Source of the DNA: Candidatus Omnitrophota bacterium | Lineage (GTDB): Bacteria; Omnitrophota; Gorgyraeia; Gygaellales; JAHJCI01 | Direction: 5' to 3' | Length of the DNA stretch: 20,963 nucleotides | Assembly (NCBI GenBank): GCA_016783355.1 | Contig: JADHWR010000015.1 | Location: 1 to 20,963 of the forward strand | Shown here: piece by piece, positions 14,739 through 20,963 of the stretch | How the letters are laid out: every line of letters starts with the position of its first letter | Position numbering within the stretch: the first letter of the stretch is position 1 | Position numbers and translations under genes: made by a program | Notes under the pieces: model-generated | What the model was told of the DNA's origin: nothing | Database searches by the model: none | What the model saw: the letters and a program-made list of their open reading frames with translations, nothing else

Positions 14739-14864
14739 CCTCCTCAATGAGTCCGCCAAAGTTCGTTGGCGGACGAATTGATTCCGACGAGTGCTGTAAA
14801 ATTATCGAAGAGAATTTTACAGCATATTAAGCGAGTCGGAATATTCATTTGATATAGGATGTCT
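14739..14864 (-). repeat. Structured intergenic repeat, copy 3 (short form)
   Basis: Lies upstream of hflK. Hairpin A: GTCCGCCAA (14751-14759) with TTGGCGGAC (14766-14774). Closing stem: ATTCCGAC (14781-14788) with GTCGGAAT (14835-14842). Hairpin B: TGCTGTAAAATT (14792-14803) with its exact complement (14813-14824) and a 9-nt loop. It matches copy 2 except for two substitutions and the absence of the 52-nt insertion. The hflK-proximal end supplies the AGGAGG. The promoter upstream would place the whole element in the hflK 5' leader. Confidence 0.9.
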
Positions 14865-14874
14865 TTGATATGTT

Positions 14875-14903
14875 AGTTTACAACTATTGAACCCTCTCGT
14901 CAA
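14875..14903 (-). promoter_or_regulatory. Candidate sigma70-type promoter for hflKC
   Basis: Minus strand: TTGACG (complement of 14898-14903), a 17-bp spacer, then TAAACT (complement of 14875-14880). The -35 matches consensus at five of six positions and the -10 at four of six. It lies in the gap between the mscS stop and hflK, so transcription would start near 14868 and read through repeat copy 3. Confidence 0.55.
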
Positions 14904-14910
14904 TAATTAT

Positions 14911-15960
14911 CTACTTATTTAAATAGAGGGTCTGTGTTGGATAAGCAAATTCAATACCCCTCTTTTCAAGCTCCTCTTTAATTCTAAAATTAATTTCCTG
15001 TTGTATATCCATATATTTATTATAGTTACTTCCTAAAACATAATAGACAACCTCGAAGATTAAGCTAAAATCTCCATAAGAGAAGAAATGTGCACGGTCA
15101 AAAATTGCATCTTTGGTATTTTTTATAATATCTGTGATTATTATTGGTATCTCTTTTAACCGGGAAACTGTTGTCTGGTAAGTAACACCCAGTTTAAAAA
15201 CCACGCGGCGCTTCTCCATCCTCTTGTAGTTGCGCAAGCGCGAATTGGTAAGGTCGGTGTTAGAAAATACTACCTGCTCTCCTCCTAAGCTGCGCAGACG
15301 CGTCGTTTTAATGCCGATATACTCTACTGTTCCCAGGAAATCTCCGACAATGACAAAATCGCCGATCTCAAAAGGCCGGTCAAAAAATATAGAAAAATAA
15401 CTAAATAAATCCCCTAAGACTGCCTGCGCAGCTAAGGCAACTGCAACGCCTCCAATACCTAAACCAGCAATAACCGTAGAAATCTTAAAGCCAAGATTAT
15501 CCAAAAGGAAAACAATACCTAAACCCCAGATGATTACCTTAATTATGTTAACAATCCCTTTAAGAGAGCGCTTCTTGCTGATATCCTTTTCCCTTTTTAA
15601 CCAATAGGCCTCAAGTGCATAATTGATCGTTGCCACTAAAAAGCGGATAGCAAAAATGGTCAGGAGGATTAATCCAATAATATCAATCATTTTCGTGAGA
15701 ACTGGGTTTAAGGTGAGATTACGAATGCTTAGATAGAAAGCGCCAAAATAAAGCAAGGGCAGAAGTGTTTTCTCAAAAATATGAATCAAAAAATCATCTA
15801 TCGTGGTTGCGGTTTTCTTTGCCCAAGCCTTCAGACGTGCTAAAACAATAGCTTTAAATATACGAATGATAAAAACGGTGAGAAGGAAAAAAAGAGCACA
15901 AATAAGATAATCTAAAAGACGATTCTGAAAAAATGAAATCTCAAGAATCTCTCTAAGCAT
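14911..15960 (-). CDS. MscS-family mechanosensitive ion channel
   Basis: Starting at 15960 (MLREILEISFFQNRLLDYLI) the protein has 349 residues. AGGAGG lies 4 nt before this ATG; an ATG 18 bp upstream (15978) has that Shine-Dalgarno inside its own reading frame, so the inner start is chosen. The N-terminal half holds several membrane segments, and the family's pore-helix region is clear: TVIAGLGIGGVAVALAAQAV and LGDLFSYFSIFFDRPFEIGD, then GTVEYIGIKTTRLRSLGGEQ and NTDLTNSRLRNYKRM of the beta domain. MscS-type channels open under membrane tension and release solutes on hypo-osmotic shock, or carry ions in some subfamilies. A short UAG-ended C-terminus (FAYPTQTLYLNK) is typical. Specific subfamily not assigned. 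Confidence 0.95.
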   Translation of the reverse strand: MLREILEISFFQNRLLDYLICALFFLLTVFIIRIFKAIVLARLKAWAKKTATTIDDFLIHIFEKTLLPLLYFGAFYLSIRNLTLNPVLTKMIDIIGLILLTIFAIRFLVATINYALEAYWLKREKDISKKRSLKGIVNIIKVIIWGLGIVFLLDNLGFKISTVIAGLGIGGVAVALAAQAVLGDLFSYFSIFFDRPFEIGDFVIVGDFLGTVEYIGIKTTRLRSLGGEQVVFSNTDLTNSRLRNYKRMEKRRVVFKLGVTYQTTVSRLKEIPIIITDIIKNTKDAIFDRAHFFSYGDFSLIFEVVYYVLGSNYNKYMDIQQEINFRIKEELEKRGIEFAYPTQTLYLNK

Positions 15961-15986
15961 TGAACCTCCTGACCCCATTCTCTGAT

Positions 15987-16751
15987 TTAATATTTATAGT
16001 AATTTGCCGGTGTCGTCTGCGCTATATATTTAACAGCCTCAATAATACAAACGCGAATAGCCTTCTCCATGGGGGTATTAGCATACATAGACAGCCCTAC
16101 ACCTAAACCCCATTTACCGAAGAATCCAGTCATAATTGCACCAGCGATGTTTGAAGCCTGACCTTGCACGCGGGTTGCTGCTAAAATCTCCGAAGTAGAG
16201 GCATCAATGATACGAATATCCAAAGCCATATGTGCCTTGTTTAAGGCTCCTCCTAATAAGCCTCCTAAAATACCACTGCCGACACCTCCGCCGCCGCCTA
16301 TGCCAGCTGCACCGCCTGATGCCTGTGGTTCAAATTCAGTCACCGCAGCAGTAATAATCAAATCTGCAGTTCTAATCTTGCCTCTCTCTGGTCCACCAGC
16401 AGATTGGTCTGCGGCACCGGAAATAGCAAGCTCCTGCTCCTTCATTAAGGCCCCTAACACCTGGCGCTCGACAACTCTAAAGCGATTGCTATTAACGAGG
16501 GCAGTCAACAGCATCTCGCGTAATCCTGAACCAATCACTCCCCCCGCCTTTGCTGCTTTTACCTCAAACTCGGCTATAGCAATGCGTGCCTTCGGCCCAG
16601 AATAAGGCGGCAAGGGTTGTGTGCCTGCTGTTGCATCAACCTGGGCTGTTGGTTGTACCATCTGTGCCAAAGAAGCACAGCCAATCAAAGAAGAAAAAAG
16701 AAACAAAAATCCAGACATAGCACAAAAGAGTTTAAGACTTCTCATATTCAT
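15987..16751 (-). CDS. CsgG-like outer-membrane lipoprotein
   Basis: With the ATG at 16751 the protein has 254 residues, starts MNMRSLKLFCAMSGFLFLFS and has the lipobox SLIGC with the acylated cysteine at residue 25. AGGAGG is 5 nt before this ATG; a GTG two codons earlier overlaps that site and is rejected. The mature part follows the CsgG/FlgT-like fold: ARIAIAEFEVKAAK, GSGLREMLLTALVNSNRF, VVERQVLGALMKEQELAISG, DLIITAAVTEF and HMALDIRIIDASTSEIL. A glycine-rich loop (about residues 147-166) is unusual. CsgG forms an outer-membrane secretion channel; more distant relatives have other envelope roles, so amyloid export is not implied without curli subunits. It overlaps the upstream secreted gene by 20 bp. 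Confidence 0.87.
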   Translation of the reverse strand: MNMRSLKLFCAMSGFLFLFSSLIGCASLAQMVQPTAQVDATAGTQPLPPYSGPKARIAIAEFEVKAAKAGGVIGSGLREMLLTALVNSNRFRVVERQVLGALMKEQELAISGAADQSAGGPERGKIRTADLIITAAVTEFEPQASGGAAGIGGGGGVGSGILGGLLGGALNKAHMALDIRIIDASTSEILAATRVQGQASNIAGAIMTGFFGKWGLGVGLSMYANTPMEKAIRVCIIEAVKYIAQTTPANYYKY

Positions 16752-17337
16752 CAGCACCTCCTTTTAATGCATCTATTATTTTTACTGCTAACTGCTCTCC
16801 AGCCTTTGTTAAAGCCTCACGGCCGCCAACAATACTATCTAAATGAATACTACTACCGCTTGCATCAAGGTAAGCAATCGCCCTTCCTTCCTTAATATTA
16901 ATTAGCTTTACTGTTACCGAGGCATGACAAGAATGCATATTAGAATCAGCAACCTTTCCTCCGCTAGAAGCCAGGGCTTTGCCTAAAAGCACATAATCTG
17001 CTTTAGATAATTTTGCTAATTCAATGGACTCTGACTCGGAAATATCAATATGCGTGAATGCCTTTTCCTTGCGCAAAACACCTGTCAATTGGAAAGGCTC
17101 TAAGACCTGATAACCATAAGCAATGAGTGTCTGTGCTAATTTTGACTCAATCGTAGATAGGTCAATCTCTGAGCCAGCCCACCAATACTGCTGCGGCCCC
17201 TCAATGTTCTGTTCGCTAATCAAAAGCAAGACACGAGGCCCTAAAGACGCCTTTGCGCCTTCAGTTTCTTCTTGGGCGTATCCTGCCTGGCTTAACATCA
17301 AAAAACTCACTATACACAGGAAAAAGTACTTTCGCAT
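16732..17337 (-). CDS. Secreted protein of unknown function, possibly CsgG/FlgT-like fold
   Basis: 201 residues from the ATG at 17337, chosen because AAGGAGGG lies 6 nt before it; a GTG two codons earlier overlaps that site. A signal peptide (MRKYFFLCIVSFLMLSQAGYA) precedes a mature domain beginning QEETEG. Segments GPRVLLLISEQNIEGPQQYW, TLIAYGYQVLEPFQLTGVL, SKADYVLLGKALASSGG and VTVKLINIKEGRAIAYLDAS resemble the alternating strand/helix layout of FlgT and CsgG-type envelope proteins, and the gene is translationally packed with a CsgG-like lipoprotein. No lipobox cysteine is present, so it is probably periplasmic. I cannot name a family with confidence; a partner of the CsgG-like protein is the best reading. 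Confidence 0.8.
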   Translation of the reverse strand: MRKYFFLCIVSFLMLSQAGYAQEETEGAKASLGPRVLLLISEQNIEGPQQYWWAGSEIDLSTIESKLAQTLIAYGYQVLEPFQLTGVLRKEKAFTHIDISESESIELAKLSKADYVLLGKALASSGGKVADSNMHSCHASVTVKLINIKEGRAIAYLDASGSSIHLDSIVGGREALTKAGEQLAVKIIDALKGGADEYEKS

Positions 17338-17358
17338 TTTCACCCTCCTTTTTCTTTT

Positions 17359-17386
17359 ATTTTAACCCATAAAAGATGCAGGTCAA
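17359..17386 (-). promoter_or_regulatory. Candidate promoter for the CsgG-like secreted pair
   Basis: Minus strand: TTGACC (complement of 17381-17386), a 16-bp spacer, then TAAAAT (complement of 17359-17364). Both boxes match consensus at five of six positions. The -35 overlaps the stop codon of the nuclease gene. The predicted start near 17352 leaves a leader of about 15 nt carrying AAGGAGGG. Confidence 0.55.
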
Positions 17387-17913
17387 GGAAAAACTATGCC
17401 TTCCTCCTTCCACAGACCACGCTGATTAGCTCGTGCCTCCTGATAAAGCTCATGAAATAAACGTGCGTATTTTACATTGGGTGGGATTGTCATTAAAGAA
17501 GCAAAGCCCTCCTCAACAATCTTAGCATTCAGAAAGATTCCATCCTTTAGATAAACGTAAGCAAGTAACCGGCCGTACTGATCATACCTTTCCAGATCAA
17601 ACTCTAAACGCACACGTTCGCCCTCTGCTAAATTGCGCACAAATTCATACGACCTTCTCCCTAACTTCATAATTGTTCTAACATTACTTCTTGTGCGCCT
17701 TGCATCGCGATATAACTTATCGCAGCCGTGTATCTCTGGTGTATCAATCCCGATCAGCCGCAGTCTCTTGCCGTTTTCTAAAAGAAAGGTGTCCCCATCA
17801 ATAACGCGCCTAACTAAAATATCAGAATATTCATAATGCCGGCCGGAAGGAGAAAAACAGCCCAGATAAAAGAAGGAAAAGATAAACAAGAGTATAACCG
17901 TTTTATTATTCAT
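17383..17913 (-). CDS. Thermonuclease (SNase-like) lipoprotein
   Basis: From the ATG at 17913 the protein has 176 residues and starts MNNKTVILLFIFSFFYLGC, a short signal peptide with a lipobox ending at Cys19. A start 15 codons upstream would precede that signal with non-hydrophobic residues and lie over the promoter, so it is rejected. The SNase domain keeps the metal and catalytic elements: RVIDGDTFLLENGKRLRLIG followed by IDTPE, and the later GERVRLEFDLERYDQYGR containing the second conserved Arg region. SNase-type enzymes are Ca2+-dependent nucleases, here anchored outside the cytoplasm. No Shine-Dalgarno is seen; a -10 box 7 nt before the ATG suggests a leaderless transcript. The signal and lipobox make it a substrate for Lgt. 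Confidence 0.93.
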   Translation of the reverse strand: MNNKTVILLFIFSFFYLGCFSPSGRHYEYSDILVRRVIDGDTFLLENGKRLRLIGIDTPEIHGCDKLYRDARRTRSNVRTIMKLGRRSYEFVRNLAEGERVRLEFDLERYDQYGRLLAYVYLKDGIFLNAKIVEEGFASLMTIPPNVKYARLFHELYQEARANQRGLWKEEGIVFP

Positions 17914-17920
17914 AGGGTGA

Positions 17921-17949
17921 ATTATATCACTTTCGCTTGGCGAAAACAA
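17921..17949 (-). promoter_or_regulatory. Leaderless-type promoter for the nuclease gene
   Basis: Minus strand: TTGTTT (complement of 17944-17949), a 17-bp spacer and a perfect TATAAT (complement of 17921-17926). Only 7 nt separate the -10 box from the ATG at 17913, so the transcript should begin at or next to the start codon. Confidence 0.7.
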
Positions 17950-17965
17950 GAATTTCAATTATAAT
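17937..17965 (+). promoter_or_regulatory. Leaderless-type promoter for the helicase gene
   Basis: Plus strand: TTGGCG (17937-17942), a 17-bp spacer and a perfect TATAAT (17960-17965). The ATG at 17972 follows after 6 nt, leaving no room for a Shine-Dalgarno. Its -35 lies one base from the opposing -35 of the nuclease promoter. Confidence 0.7.
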
Positions 17966-17971
17966 AAGATT

Positions 17972-19867
17972 ATGCTCTACGACCGATTCCAAAAAGAAGC
18001 TATCGATTATATAAATCAAGGTCACTCTGTAATAGTCTGCGCCCCCACAGGCAGCGGCAAGACCGCGATTGCTGAATACATTATCAACGAGGCATTCAAA
18101 AAAAATGACTACATTATTTATACTGCGCCGATAAAGGCTTTATCTAATCAAAAATTCCGGGATTTTAAAGAGCAATTTGGCGCAAATATCGGAATCCTCA
18201 CCGGTGATGTCTCAATAAATCCTCAGGCACAGGTGCTGATTATGACAACAGAAATCCTGCGCAACAAAATCTTAGATGAACCAATGTCTCTTGCGAGATA
18301 CTCCTGGGTTATATTTGATGAAATTCATTATATTGATAACGAAGAGCGCGGAACAGTCTGGGAGGAAACCCTTATCTTTTTACCCAAGCATCTGAAGGTG
18401 TTGGCGCTCTCAGCCACCATACCAAATATTCAAGAGCTTAGCCATTGGATTGAATCTATCCATAAGAAACCGATGCAGATTATTGTCGAAAATCATCGGC
18501 CGGTGCCCTTAAAAATCCTTTTTCAATGTCAGGATAAAATCATTAGCAGCTTAAACGAACTAAATTGCACAGGCTTTAGCCAAAAGAGGATGATTCTTAA
18601 GCCAAATCGTTTAGACCACCTAATTACCAATCTTCGCCAGAATATGAATCTTCCCTGTATCTATTTTGTTTTCAGTCGTCGTCGTGCTGAAGACCTTGCC
18701 TTTGAACTATATCGTTTTGATTTCCTCAACGCTCGAGAAAAAAGTGAAATTGTCAATCTCTATAATGAATTGTGTCTTCGCCTTGATTTAGTTAACGAGG
18801 TTAGTGCCCGCCGGCTTTTTTATCTTATCCAAAAGGGTATCGCCTATCACCATGCCGGTATGCTGCCCGGCCTTAAGGTAGTCGTTGAAGAACTCTTTAC
18901 CAGCCGCTTGCTTAAGGTTATCTTTACCACAGAAACCTTTGCCTTAGGTATAAATATGCCGGCAAGAGCAGTAATATTTGATGGCTTAAGAAAGTTTTCT
19001 GGCCGCTATGTAAGCGTTTTAAAAACACGCGATTTCTATCAGATGGCTGGACGAGCAGGAAGACGGGGAATGGATAAGGTTGGTTTTGTCTTCTGTCGCA
19101 TAAATCCGCGCAGGATTTCATTTGAAGAGATAAAGAAAATAATCCGAGGAAAAGCTGAACCAGTAAAAAGCCAATTTAATCTATCTTATGCCACAATTCT
19201 CAATTTATACAAACGCTATAAAGAATCTCTTTTTAATTTGTATCCTTTGACCCTGCATCATCATCAATATCCTCAATACCAACAAAAACGAGCATTAAAA
19301 CTTATCAGTGCAAAATTAAATCTCTTAAAGAACTTAGCTTATATCAAAAACAATAATCTCACAAATAAGGGTAACTTTGCCGCAGCTCTTTATGGCTATG
19401 AATTGATTCTTACTCAACTTTATGAACAGGGAGTCTTAGAGGACTTAGATGAATTCAGATTAGGACAACTTGCTGTAGCTGTGGTATTTGAACCAAGAAA
19501 AAATCAACGCGCCTGCGCTCTACCTAAAAATAGTCGCTTTCTCCAGCATATTTGCGAAGAAACCTTCCTTGCGGTCAAGAAAAAGGAAATCTCCTTTGGG
19601 ATTTTACCTTTTAGTAAAAAACCTTATTTCCACTTGGCTGCTGCACTTCAGGCTTGGCTTTCGGGAACAGATTTTTCAAAGATAAAAAGATTTACCGATA
19701 CTGATGAAGGGGAAATTATTCGCTATTTCCGCATGGGACTGCAGATATTAAAAGAAATCAACTCCTCACCGGCTACATCAGATTCCTTAAAGGAGAGAAT
19801 TAAGAAAGTTATTAATATCCTAAATCGCGATGTGGTTGATGCCCAAAGGCAACTCCAGATGAGTTAA
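17972..19867 (+). CDS. Ski2-like DExH-box helicase
   Basis: 631 residues. Helicase motifs in order: Walker A APTGSGKT with Lys30 (residues 24-31), YTAPIKALSNQKFRDF (motif Ia, 50-65), motif II DEIH (116-119), SAT (147-149), IYFVFSRRRAEDL, GIAYHHAGMLPGLKVVVEEL, FTTETFALGINMPARAV and motif VI QMAGRAGRRGMDKVGF (about 356-371). DEIH with AGRAGRRG places it in the Ski2/Mtr4-like superfamily-2 group, normally RNA helicases or RNA-remodelling factors, though DNA-acting relatives exist. The C-terminal 250 residues are helical and lack a recognisable extra nuclease domain. It is the only plus-strand gene, transcribed divergently from the nuclease through a leaderless-type promoter, and its stop overlaps the stop of the converging hydrolase gene. 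Confidence 0.93.
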   Translation: MLYDRFQKEAIDYINQGHSVIVCAPTGSGKTAIAEYIINEAFKKNDYIIYTAPIKALSNQKFRDFKEQFGANIGILTGDVSINPQAQVLIMTTEILRNKILDEPMSLARYSWVIFDEIHYIDNEERGTVWEETLIFLPKHLKVLALSATIPNIQELSHWIESIHKKPMQIIVENHRPVPLKILFQCQDKIISSLNELNCTGFSQKRMILKPNRLDHLITNLRQNMNLPCIYFVFSRRRAEDLAFELYRFDFLNAREKSEIVNLYNELCLRLDLVNEVSARRLFYLIQKGIAYHHAGMLPGLKVVVEELFTSRLLKVIFTTETFALGINMPARAVIFDGLRKFSGRYVSVLKTRDFYQMAGRAGRRGMDKVGFVFCRINPRRISFEEIKKIIRGKAEPVKSQFNLSYATILNLYKRYKESLFNLYPLTLHHHQYPQYQQKRALKLISAKLNLLKNLAYIKNNNLTNKGNFAAALYGYELILTQLYEQGVLEDLDEFRLGQLAVAVVFEPRKNQRACALPKNSRFLQHICEETFLAVKKKEISFGILPFSKKPYFHLAAALQAWLSGTDFSKIKRFTDTDEGEIIRYFRMGLQILKEINSSPATSDSLKERIKKVINILNRDVVDAQRQLQMS

Positions 19868-20963
19868 TTAGGAAGTTTAAAAGAGCGGCTGCATTTACGA
19901 TAGGCCTCGTAGGCGGGTTTTTTGGAAAAATTCCAGCGGATAAGACCGAAATAGTCAACACCACTTTTAAAATGCTTTTTGTTATCCCGTAAAAATGCCC
20001 AGAAAATTTTCTCTACATCCTCTAATTTTAGTAACTTGCTATAAACCTCTTTTACCCAAAGTGCTTGTTCTCTCTCTACCGGGCTTTTTCCCTCCCACCA
20101 TGTATTAGTCCTCTCTGGCCGTCTTACGCCAGGGCAGCCCAACTCCGTAAACCAAATTTTTTTATCTGAATCATTAAATTTATCCATTATCCTCTTTAAA
20201 TTCTTGTGCATTACCGCAACTGTTTTTATACGATTGGGATAAAGGGGATTAACAAAAGGATGTATATTGATAATATCGAAATAATCCTTGCCGCCATTGC
20301 GGTAAATATTCTGCAAGGCATATATCCCAGGAGGGATCAAGCCTCCTAAAAGAACCTTGCAGCTTGGGTCTATCTTTTTTGCTAAACGATAAGTGTGCTT
20401 AAGTAATTCGCTGTAGGTCTTCATATCATCCTGGGGCTTCCAATAAAACGGAGAATCTGGTTCATTCCAGACTTCCCAATACTTTATTTTATCTTTGTAT
20501 CTGGTGATTACAACAGAGACAAAACTCAAGAAATCACCTATTTTCGTGGGTGGATAATTCCAATCCGGCGCAGCCCAGGAAGCAGAATAATCCAGAATTC
20601 CTAATATTCTAATCTGATTCTCGGTAAGTAAATCTACAAGAAAATCATATTTGCGAAATTGGAATTCTCCTGGCCTTGGTTCAATATCATCCCAAAGAAA
20701 ATCAAAACGCACAAAACTTATTCCTAAATCCTTTAAAATTTTTACTGTTTTCTTTAGGGTTTCTTCATTATATTTATAATTATTCCAGGGGTGATGCCAG
20801 TGTAAAAATGATAAAACCCCGAATGGCTCATAGCCGATTTCGCGCCAATCATAAGGAGAGGGGTCAAATTCATTCAATACGCCATCTCCATCAAAATCAT
20901 TGTCGTGGCGTCGGGGCTTGCTATAATCCTGATTTAAAGTTGAAATTGCCTGCCTCTCTATAT
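19864..20963 (-). CDS. Glycoside hydrolase (clan GH-A type) with Ca-binding-type linker, partial (N-terminus beyond the right edge)
   Basis: The frame is open from base 20963 to the TAA at 19864 and gives about 366 residues; no convincing start exists inside the window (the first in-frame TTG sits in the middle of a calcium-type motif). The first visible part contains DNDFDGDGVLNEFDPSP, resembling a thrombospondin type-3 or dockerin-like Ca2+ loop, which often precedes secreted enzyme domains. Then a TIM-barrel hydrolase begins at about YDWREIGYEPFGVLSFLHWH. The acid/base glutamate is in YWEVWNEPDSPFYW and the nucleophile in KIWFTELGCPG. The pattern suits GH5/GH39-like retaining enzymes acting on polysaccharides; substrate cannot be assigned. 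The stop overlaps the helicase stop tail to tail. Confidence 0.85.
   Translation of the reverse strand, partial: IERQAISTLNQDYSKPRRHDNDFDGDGVLNEFDPSPYDWREIGYEPFGVLSFLHWHHPWNNYKYNEETLKKTVKILKDLGISFVRFDFLWDDIEPRPGEFQFRKYDFLVDLLTENQIRILGILDYSASWAAPDWNYPPTKIGDFLSFVSVVITRYKDKIKYWEVWNEPDSPFYWKPQDDMKTYSELLKHTYRLAKKIDPSCKVLLGGLIPPGIYALQNIYRNGGKDYFDIINIHPFVNPLYPNRIKTVAVMHKNLKRIMDKFNDSDKKIWFTELGCPGVRRPERTNTWWEGKSPVEREQALWVKEVYSKLLKLEDVEKIFWAFLRDNKKHFKSGVDYFGLIRWNFSKKPAYEAYRKCSRSFKLPN

Noticed and set aside
16207..16605. Plus-strand proline-rich reading frame opposite the CsgG-like gene
   Set aside because: It is the antisense of the glycine-rich CsgG-like coding region and has no RBS.
17914..17958. 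Upstream start for the nuclease lipoprotein
   Set aside because: It would place 15 polar residues before the signal peptide and put the coding region over a perfect -10 box.

Overview
The window looks like part of the chromosome of an uncultivated, AT-rich, Gram-negative bacterium. Supporting signs are lipoprotein signal peptides together with Lgt, the HflK/HflC pair, a CsgG-type outer-membrane lipoprotein, a secreted SpoIID/LytB-domain protein and a two-subunit glycine decarboxylase. The gene mix (EF-Tu-domain-2-like small protein, DUF502, SpoIID with TPRs, Ski2-like helicase) would suit a lineage such as Omnitrophota, but that placement is an inference from gene style. No rRNA, tRNA, CRISPR array, transposase or phage gene was seen.

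Layout. From 1 to about 17.9 kb every gene lies on the minus strand, so transcription runs right to left. Order in transcription direction: secreted nuclease lipoprotein (17383-17913); a CsgG/FlgT-like secreted pair (15987-17337); an MscS channel (14911-15960); hflK-hflC and a TPR + SpoIID protein (10653-14729); a trehalose-6-phosphate-synthase-like glycosyltransferase, DUF502 membrane protein, patatin, CBS protein, CPA2 antiporter, Pit phosphate transporter and its DUF47 partner (4151-10468), mostly linked by 1-4 bp start/stop overlaps; a 27-residue basic microprotein and an EF-Tu-domain-2-like protein (3785-4135); then lgt, gcvT, gcvH and gcvPA (1-3548). GcvPA is cut by the left edge and gcvPB would lie beyond it. 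Right of 17.9 kb a Ski2-like helicase runs on the plus strand, divergent from the nuclease gene, and converges with a partial secreted glycoside hydrolase.

The most unusual content is structural. (1) Three intergenic elements (1485-1612, 10474-10651, 14739-14864) share one two-hairpin plus closing-stem architecture and sit directly before the Shine-Dalgarno of gcvH, otsA and hflK. Two are nearly identical apart from a 52-nt hairpin-bearing insertion, and the third keeps the stems with different sequence. (2) A candidate structured RNA (3580-3725, minus) sits behind a TTGACA promoter upstream of lgt. (3) The SpoIID gene contains two palindromic segments read in frame. (4) A back-to-back promoter pair between the nuclease and the helicase has 17-bp spacers on both sides and -10 boxes 6-7 nt from the ATG, implying leaderless or nearly leaderless transcripts both ways.

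Functionally the long minus-strand run combines envelope maintenance (Lgt, HflKC, SpoIID, CsgG-like, MscS, patatin), ion and osmotic homeostasis (antiporter, Pit/DUF47, MscS, trehalose-type synthase) and glycine catabolism.
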